This document shows positions 58,301 to 64,000 of a stretch of 64,000 nucleotides of DNA, piece by piece. The DNA is taken from positions 85,845-149,844 of the forward strand of contig BBXU01000913.1 in the NCBI GenBank assembly GCA_001598975.1, in the 5' to 3' direction. A model generated the notes under the pieces. That model was given only the letters and a program-made list of their open reading frames with translations, did not search any database and was not told the DNA's origin. Within the stretch, counting starts at the first letter, position 1. Each line of letters starts with the position of its first letter. The translations under genes and the position numbers were made by a program. This stretch comes from Parachlorella kessleri (Eukaryota > Chlorophyta > Trebouxiophyceae > Chlorellales > Chlorellaceae).

Positions 58301-60593
58301 CAGTGCTGCCTAGTAAGCAAACGTCTGCTGGAGAACGTCCCCAGGGAGGGGGATGGCTTACCACGACGCCCCTGTCCAGTGTTGTCTCCTCCCCTGCCAA
58401 CCGCGCCAGGACTTGCTGCCTCCTAGCCTCCTCGTCAGCCGGCTGAGATACCCCCGCCCTGGCCTCCCGGCTGCTGCTGCCAGCGCGGCCATCGCTGCCG
58501 TGTTCGTGCACGGCTGCTTGCTCAACAGCTGTGGCTCCGCCTGCTGCTGCCTCCGCTGCCTGCTCTACAGGCTGGACACCCTGCTGTGCTGCTGCTGCTG
58601 CTGTGGCTGCCTCTTCATCCTCGTCGTCAGGAGCTGTGGCAATCTCTTGGAGGACCTATAACACAGATAGGAATCAGACTCTAGTGGATTGTGCTGATGT
58701 ATCGCGCCAAGGCATACTGTCCTTCTGCTCGCGTTCGCTGGACACTTACTGCGTCTACTGCAGCCAGGCGGACAAAACTCTGCACCAAGAGCAGGTTCGT
58801 CTCTGCAACAGGCGCCTGATGCTCGCAAGAGAACCCCGCACTTCAGGTGCACGCATGTCGAGCGAAGCATGAATGCCGTCCATGTCACATCCTCGCCGGC
58901 CCATAGAGGCTCATTTGAAGCGAACACCCCAACATCCAGGAAACGCACTGTTTTATTTTTCACCCATCATTCTCCCACCTGCTGGAAGCTCTCCGTAAGC
59001 TCTGACACGTCCTTCACCGCCCCCGCTGCCGCCTTGTGAAGCGAACTCTTCCAGCGGCCCAGGGCTCCCCAGCCGCCCCACCCACCGCCTTCCCCCTCCT
59101 CCTCCTCCTCCTCTTCCTCCACGTCCCCCTCCTCCTCCTCTCGGTCCTCCACCTGTCACAGGTGCTGGCTCATGCCTAAGACTAAGGCAAGCCACCGCAG
59201 GAAGGCTGCAATGGCACGCAAGAGCATTGAGAGCCTAGGGGATACCCCGCGGCGCATGCACACAAGATGTCATGCAAGGGACAAACCGGCAAGAGGGTGC
59301 AGCCTTATCAAGGACGGCAGACAATTAGGCCGCCGGGTGGCATGTGTCGCCTGACAGGCTAGACGCAAGGGCGCAGCCCAAGCGTCAGAACACAGGGCAT
59401 GGAACAAACAACTACGACTACAACCTATTCTTCCTGGCATTGAAGGCACATAGACACAGCACGCAGACAACTATCATCCACATAGGAGGTCGACAGACCT
59501 TCGAAGGGGGCTCAACAAGTGTGGAACATGTGGTTTGAATCGAAGCAACGCGCAAAACCCGGACAACAACAGTGGGACTGTCTCCATGCCCATAACAGCC
59601 CAAGTTTTGGGGAACCAAGGAAAAGGATCATGCACCGCCCCATCGCACAGCCATGCTCCCTCACCTCCGCAGCTATTCCCTGATGCTCCCTGGCACTGCC
59701 CCTCCCAGCCCCCACCGGGAGCCCGTCACCAGCAGGCGCTCCAGGGGCCGTCTCTGCCGCGCTGGCACCGGCCCTGCCACTGGAGTTTGTGAGGCGCCCT
59801 GCTGCCGCTCCAGGTAACCCAGCGGCAGCGGGGACGGCTGCCGGGGGCGAAGGCGGAGCGGCCGCAGTCTTTTTTGCCGCTTCATCGCCTGGCCTGGCGC
59901 GGGCTGTCGCAGATGTGGCAGGGCTAAGACCAGCAGCCGCCGAGGCGGCGCCGAGGCGGCCAGCACTCCCAGGCTGCCTTGCAGCGGCAGCTGGCGGGTT
60001 TGTCAAGGCGGTGGCGGTGGCGGCATGGGGCTGCGGCGGGTCACCGGGGCCCCCTGCTGCGCCTGCTGTCCTCGCTGGACCTAGGGTGGGACGTGCGGCT
60101 GCGGCGGATCCTGCACCAGTCGCTGTGGGTGCCAGGGCTGCATCAGGCTGGCCGGCGGAACCGGCAGGCGCGGCGCTCGCTGGCCGCCGCTGCGACTGCA
60201 GCGCAGCCGCACCAGCTTGTGCAGGCCCTTCTACAGTTGTAGTTCGTGAGTCCTTGGAGGGGCCACTGTGTGGTAGCCCCTGTACTGGCCCCGCTGCTGC
60301 TGGCAGCGGTGGGGGGCCCCGGCTGGGAGGGTGCCTGGCGCCTGCTGAAACGCTGCAGCTGGTAGGCCGCTGACAGCAGGGGCACCAGCCTGGCCAGAGG
60401 GGGCTGGGGGGCTGTCGGAGCGGTGGGAGCCCGTCGGTGTGCCCTGCTTTGAGCTGGCTTTGGTGGAGTCTGGCACAGAAACAACCTCTGCCACCTCGTC
60501 TATCTCTGCCCAGGCCTCGAAGTCGTCATCTGCTCCCACCTCCACACCGTCCAGCGTCTGCAAAAACTCGTCCAGATCCTCCTCGTGGGCCAT
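55357..60593 (-). CDS. FAM114/NOXP20-like protein (DUF719)
   Basis: Model (complement): about 60335-60593, 59665-60230, 58979-59152, 58362-58655, 57957-58129, 57581-57716, 57351-57470, 57204-57295, 56711-56889, 56328-56528, 55850-56074, 55357-55526; about 862 residues. The start MAHEEDLDEFLQTLDG is acidic. A long Ala/Pro-rich disordered region follows, then an acidic Glu run leading to GGGWGGWGALGRWKSSLHKA, the hallmark GWGGWG motif of FAM114 proteins. Helical segments follow, including LSSLWGWGATLAQRVEQA and FDESFYVYGGQQAFEELEAL, matching the DUF719 block of FAM114A1/A2 around its FDEYQGLSHLEALE region. The C-terminus is helical. Animal members are linked to Golgi/Rab2 trafficking; a similar role here is inference. 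Intron 7 needs a GC donor (57350), and the exon 1 to 2 junction is tentative. Confidence 0.75.
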
Positions 60594-60894
60594 TGGGTAG
60601 CCTGCCAATGACGCGGTGCAGGGCCTGTATGGAGCTCCAGCCTGCCAACGCAGCCCTGGCTAAAGCATGGTGCAGGATTGGACTGTGCTGCAATCTGCGA
60701 GGCTCCAGACGGAATGGAGCACCATGCCTGGTCAGGGCGCAAAAGTACTTGGCGGGCTTTGCTGGCCAGCGAAGCAAGTCAAAGACAAGGCCTGTTTAAG
60801 GCCATAATTGTAATCTGAAAGAAGTGAGTCGCTGACGTAGTATCTAAAACTGCTGATCACTTGACTTGCTCATGCCTCACTGCCCAACCTCTTG
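60594..60894. promoter_or_regulatory. Probable bidirectional promoter region
   Basis: There are 301 bp between the divergent start codons of the FAM114-like gene and the NEDD8 E1 subunit gene, so both promoters must lie here or overlap the genes. No motif is assigned. Confidence 0.45.
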
Positions 60895-63800
60895 ATGGTA
60901 GATAGCGAGCCCACCGCCTCTGCTCGCAGCAGCGAAGCATCCCCCACCAGCAACTGCGAACCTATGACCAATATTGACAAGAGCAAGCGATATGATCGGG
61001 GCATCAGGTGGGCCTTGGAAGCAGGTTGCACGCTTCACGTCTGTGGCACTGACTAGCACTGGCCCCTAAAAGGCCTCCCACTGACGCCCTGCAGGGTCTG
61101 GGGAGCTCACGGCCAGGTGGGGCCAGGTTTTTGCGCCGCCGTCCAGGACAGCTCCAAAGCAGCCTTGAATTATGAGCACTTGCTGCACTATGGCCAGCTA
61201 GCCTTGCACAACACGAACCCACCTTGGGCGTGTCTCCATTCTATTCCAAGGCTTATTAGGCATGCTGCCTTGGAGCTCATGAGCAGGAGCATGCGCTGCC
61301 TCTCAGAGGAAGCCCTGCGGCCGGCGCCCGGACCCTCCCCTGACTATTGACCGACTTACCAGCAGAGCAGCTCCGCCGCTGCAAGCAACTGCGCTTCAAG
61401 ACCCGGGCAGGCACACAAGAGTGTCTGGCTGCTCGCTGCCTTGCAGGACGCGCTGGAGCATGCCAAGGTGTGCCTGCTCACGTGCGGGCCCACAGGCACC
61501 GAGGCCCTCAAGAACATGGTGCTGGGAGGGATCGATGCCTACACCGTCGTGGATGGCAGCAAGGTGGAGCCGGCAGATCTGGGCAACAACTTCTTTGTCA
61601 CGGCTGACTCGCTGGCCGGCTCACGGGCGCAGGTAATCCTCAGGGTGTCGGGAGGCTTGGGAACAGCCCTGGGGTCTTGCATGGGGGGTGCGTAGCATTT
61701 GCAGCCGCTGTAAACAGTCTCTGTGCTGAAGAGGGATAAATTTAAAACTGAGGGGAGGCACTCTGCTGCGAGGTTTGTATTGGGATCCCTGGTGTACACT
61801 TGTTGGGATTTGTTGCCGGTTGGGTTAGAGGGCACCTCTCATGGCAAGTCTGTTGATGCATCTAGAGGCTGGCTGTCCCTGCAGTGTGTGACGGAGTGCA
61901 TGAGCGAGCTGAACGAGACGGTGGCTGGGAGCTATGTGGATGAGGACCCACACACCCTCATCACCTCCAACCCTGCCTTCTTCAAGCAGTTCAACCTAGT
62001 GCTGGCATCCCAGGTGGGGTGGTGAGCTAGGCGGGAATGTGAGGTGAGGGGTAGGGGGGGAGGGAGGGCCATTACTACGGATGGCAATGATCGGGATTTG
62101 CCCGTCCACAGCCGGCTGCAGCAAGCACTTGCCTTGCCATGGTCAATGGGTGTTGCTCGGCGGGGCTGGCTAGCACGCACGTCATTATTTAGTTGCCGAG
62201 TGTGACTTCATAGGGCTGGGGGGAATTGGTGAGGAGCCGCATGCTCGGAGGCCACTTGAGCATGACGGCATGTCTCAGAGAGATAGCGGATATTTGTTTT
62301 CTCAAGATAGCCGACTTTGCTGAAGCTGCTGCAGCTCAGTCAGTATTACTTCTTTGCAGCTTAGCGAGACGGACGCTGTGTCGCTGGATGAAATTTGCCG
62401 CGAGTATGGGGTCAAGCTGATCCTGTTACGGTCTTATGGGCTCATGGGTTACTTGAGGGTGAGTCAGGCTGCTCTTTGCCCCTTGCACGAAGCTCGGACC
62501 CAGTCATGTCCTGAATAGACTGTTATGCGTACATCCAGTACTCTTCATGGAGATGTGCATGGAATACGCACGTCTAGCGGCTGCTGACCTGGCCTAGGGA
62601 ACTAGCGCATGCATGGCTGGGGCGAGGCGGGGAGAGGGGGGTGGAGGAGGGAGGGCGGCCTTGGAATGTGCACAGAATTGATTTTGTATGTAGTAGCATG
62701 AGCAACTATTGGGAGGCCTGAGCTTGCAAGCCACTTGGCGGGTTCCTTGCTTCTGCAGATATGTGTGCCGGAGCACTGTGTGATAGAGTCGAAGCCTGAC
62801 AACACAATAGATGACCTCAGGTATGCTTAGCTGGAGCATGGGTGCTTCCAACCCACGTGCAAGTCTTCAATAGGTTGCCGGCACTTCAGGAAGGCCTTGC
62901 CCAGCAGTTGGCAGTGCTCACAAACCACCATTTGGCCTGGAAAGAAGAATGAAACTTGCACTCAGCTTGCCGCGAGTCCTGGCATCACACTTGCCGGGTT
63001 GGGAGGGCATGCCCCGCTATTCCGAGTCGGCACGCGCCCCCCGGCCGGCCTTCAAAGCGCTCAAGCGACAGCCCAGGGCTGCTGCAGGCTGGCAAACCCG
63101 TGGCCCCAGCTGGCAGAGTATGCCGGCGGGTTCGACCTGGAACATGCGGAGGAGCACGTGCACAGCCACATACCCTACGGTGAGCCCCGGGGGTACCTAA
63201 AGCTGGCCCAGTGGGTTGCCGCGCACATGTAGGGGCCAAGGAGGAGCATGGGACCAGCCATGTGCACACCTCATGGCGGTTGATCCAGCCTGGGGGGACA
63301 CTAGATGCTTGTGGGCCGTGCATGCTCTTGCCGCAAGCTGGTATTGGGGCACGCCAGAGAGGAGAGTTCTTCCAATGCTGTGGCTCACGCATTAGCCGGC
63401 GACAGCAACTGCTCTGGAGACAGCAGCCATGCACCACCGCAATGTGCCCCTCGGCTGCCATTGCCACTGGCCATGCCTAGGTGCCCCTGACCGCTGCTAG
63501 GCCCCAGGCTGGTAGGCAAGCCATTGCAGGCCGTAAAGCTTAGCAAAGCGCAGGTACATTGCAATGGCTGGAAGGTGACCGCCGGTGTCCTCTGCCCCCT
63601 GGGAACTGCAGCCGTGCTGCTGGTTCGGGCGGCGCAGCTGTGGCGGGGGGAGCATGACAGCCTGCCCAAGACGGTTGCCCAGAGGAACGACTTCAAGGGG
63701 CTGCTCAAGGCCTGGCAGCGGCACTTTGACGGGGTACCCCTGGATGTGAGTTGCATTGGGGGGTTTGCTCGGATTTGCAACATAGCCACAGTGTGGACGT

Positions 63801-64000
63801 GAGGAGGCAGGCTGCGAGTCTCTCATAGTCCTGCTGAAGAGCAGGCCTGGGCACTCACTGAGGTGAACCTGGACGTGAATGAGTTAGGAGGGGTTGTATG
63901 CCAGTGGCTGTATGTTGTGTGCGGGCAGCCTGCCTGTATTCTAAGGTGTTTCGGTGAAAGCTTGACAAAGCCCCTGGGTGAATGATGCCGGGAAGGGGGG
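60895..64000 (+). CDS. NAE1: NEDD8-activating enzyme E1 regulatory subunit (AXR1/APPBP1), 5' part
   Basis: Partner of UBA3 in the E1 that activates NEDD8/RUB for cullin neddylation. Exons in the window: 60895-61007, 61095-61116, 61447-61632, 61885-62013, 62360-62458, 62759-62820, 63088-63179, 63612-63745; 279 residues so far, all in phase. The remaining exons lie beyond 64000, and the last bases shown are intron. Motifs: DKSKRYDRGIRVWGAHGQ, then the pseudo-adenylation fold DALEHAKVCLLTCGPTGTEA, LKNMVLGGIDAYTVVD and PADLGNNFFV; later VKLILLRSYGLMGYLR, IESKPDNTIDDLR and EEHVHSHIPYAVLLV. A 22-nt exon (61095-61116) encodes VWGAHGQ. The first 25 residues are a Ser/Thr-rich extension. The identification is secure. 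Confidence 0.93.

Noticed and set aside
59789..60373. 194-residue Ala/Gly-rich open frame on the plus strand
   Set aside because: It is antisense to exons 1-2 of the FAM114-like gene and stays open because of GC bias; it has no start context or splice partners.
1..64000. Bacterial or phage origin, operons, ribosome binding sites
   Set aside because: Conserved proteins are interrupted every 60-200 residues by spliceosomal introns, and families are eukaryotic; promoters and ribosome sites of bacterial type are not expected.
1..64000. tRNA, rRNA or other structured RNA genes, and transposable elements
   Set aside because: None could be recognised by eye; a tRNAscan or Rfam search and a repeat library would be needed to exclude small or diverged ones.

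Overview
The window is nuclear DNA of a eukaryote, most likely a chlorophycean green alga. Genes are dense, GC-rich and split by many short introns with GT(or GC)-AG borders. Their proteins carry long Gln/Ala/Pro/Ser-rich insertions, and several 3' ends have the pentamer TGTAA, the usual green-algal poly(A) signal, within about 100 nt of the stop. Plant-type proteins (CG-1/CAMTA, GH19 chitinase, UKL, NAE1/AXR1) agree with this. The species is not determined; a Scenedesmus-like or volvocalean relative is an inference. All exon models were built by hand from splice sites, reading phase and protein homology recalled from memory.

Layout. 993-5719 (+): low-complexity protein of unknown function. 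7777-13015 (+): uridine kinase-like protein. 13980-14857 (+): TMEM42-like membrane protein. 15110-17836 (+): TruA-type tRNA pseudouridine synthase, whose last intron holds an AT-rich organelle-like insert beside telomere-like repeats. 17702-26565: a tandem duplication of about 4.2-4.6 kb with two minus-strand CBM14-GH19 chitinase genes. Its internal junction fuses a dead 3' end of the CAMTA gene to a dead 3' end of TruA. 26477-34121 (-): CAMTA-like CG-1/IPT protein without ankyrin or IQ regions. 34540-38248 (-): ataxin-3-type Josephin deubiquitinase with UIM-like and UBX regions. 38638-41572 (+): membrane/coiled-coil protein of unknown function. 42340-44863 (-): conserved-looking unknown protein. 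45226-47151 (+): OMS1/METTL7-like methyltransferase, followed after 34 nt by a CRAL-TRIO (BNIP2-like) protein, 47186-48627 (+). 49448-53383 (+): secreted S8 subtilase. 54029-54895 (+): small single-span membrane protein. 55357-60593 (-): FAM114/NOXP20-like protein. 60895 to beyond the end (+): NEDD8-activating enzyme E1 regulatory subunit, cut by the window edge.

The genes do not form one pathway; this is an ordinary housekeeping stretch disturbed by one local duplication. Two genes touch ubiquitin-like signalling (ataxin-3/UBX and NAE1) and two encode secreted hydrolases (chitinases and subtilase). Three divergent gene pairs share start-to-start gaps of about 300-390 bp. At least seven introns in the best models use GC rather than GT donors, counting the duplicated chitinase intron once.
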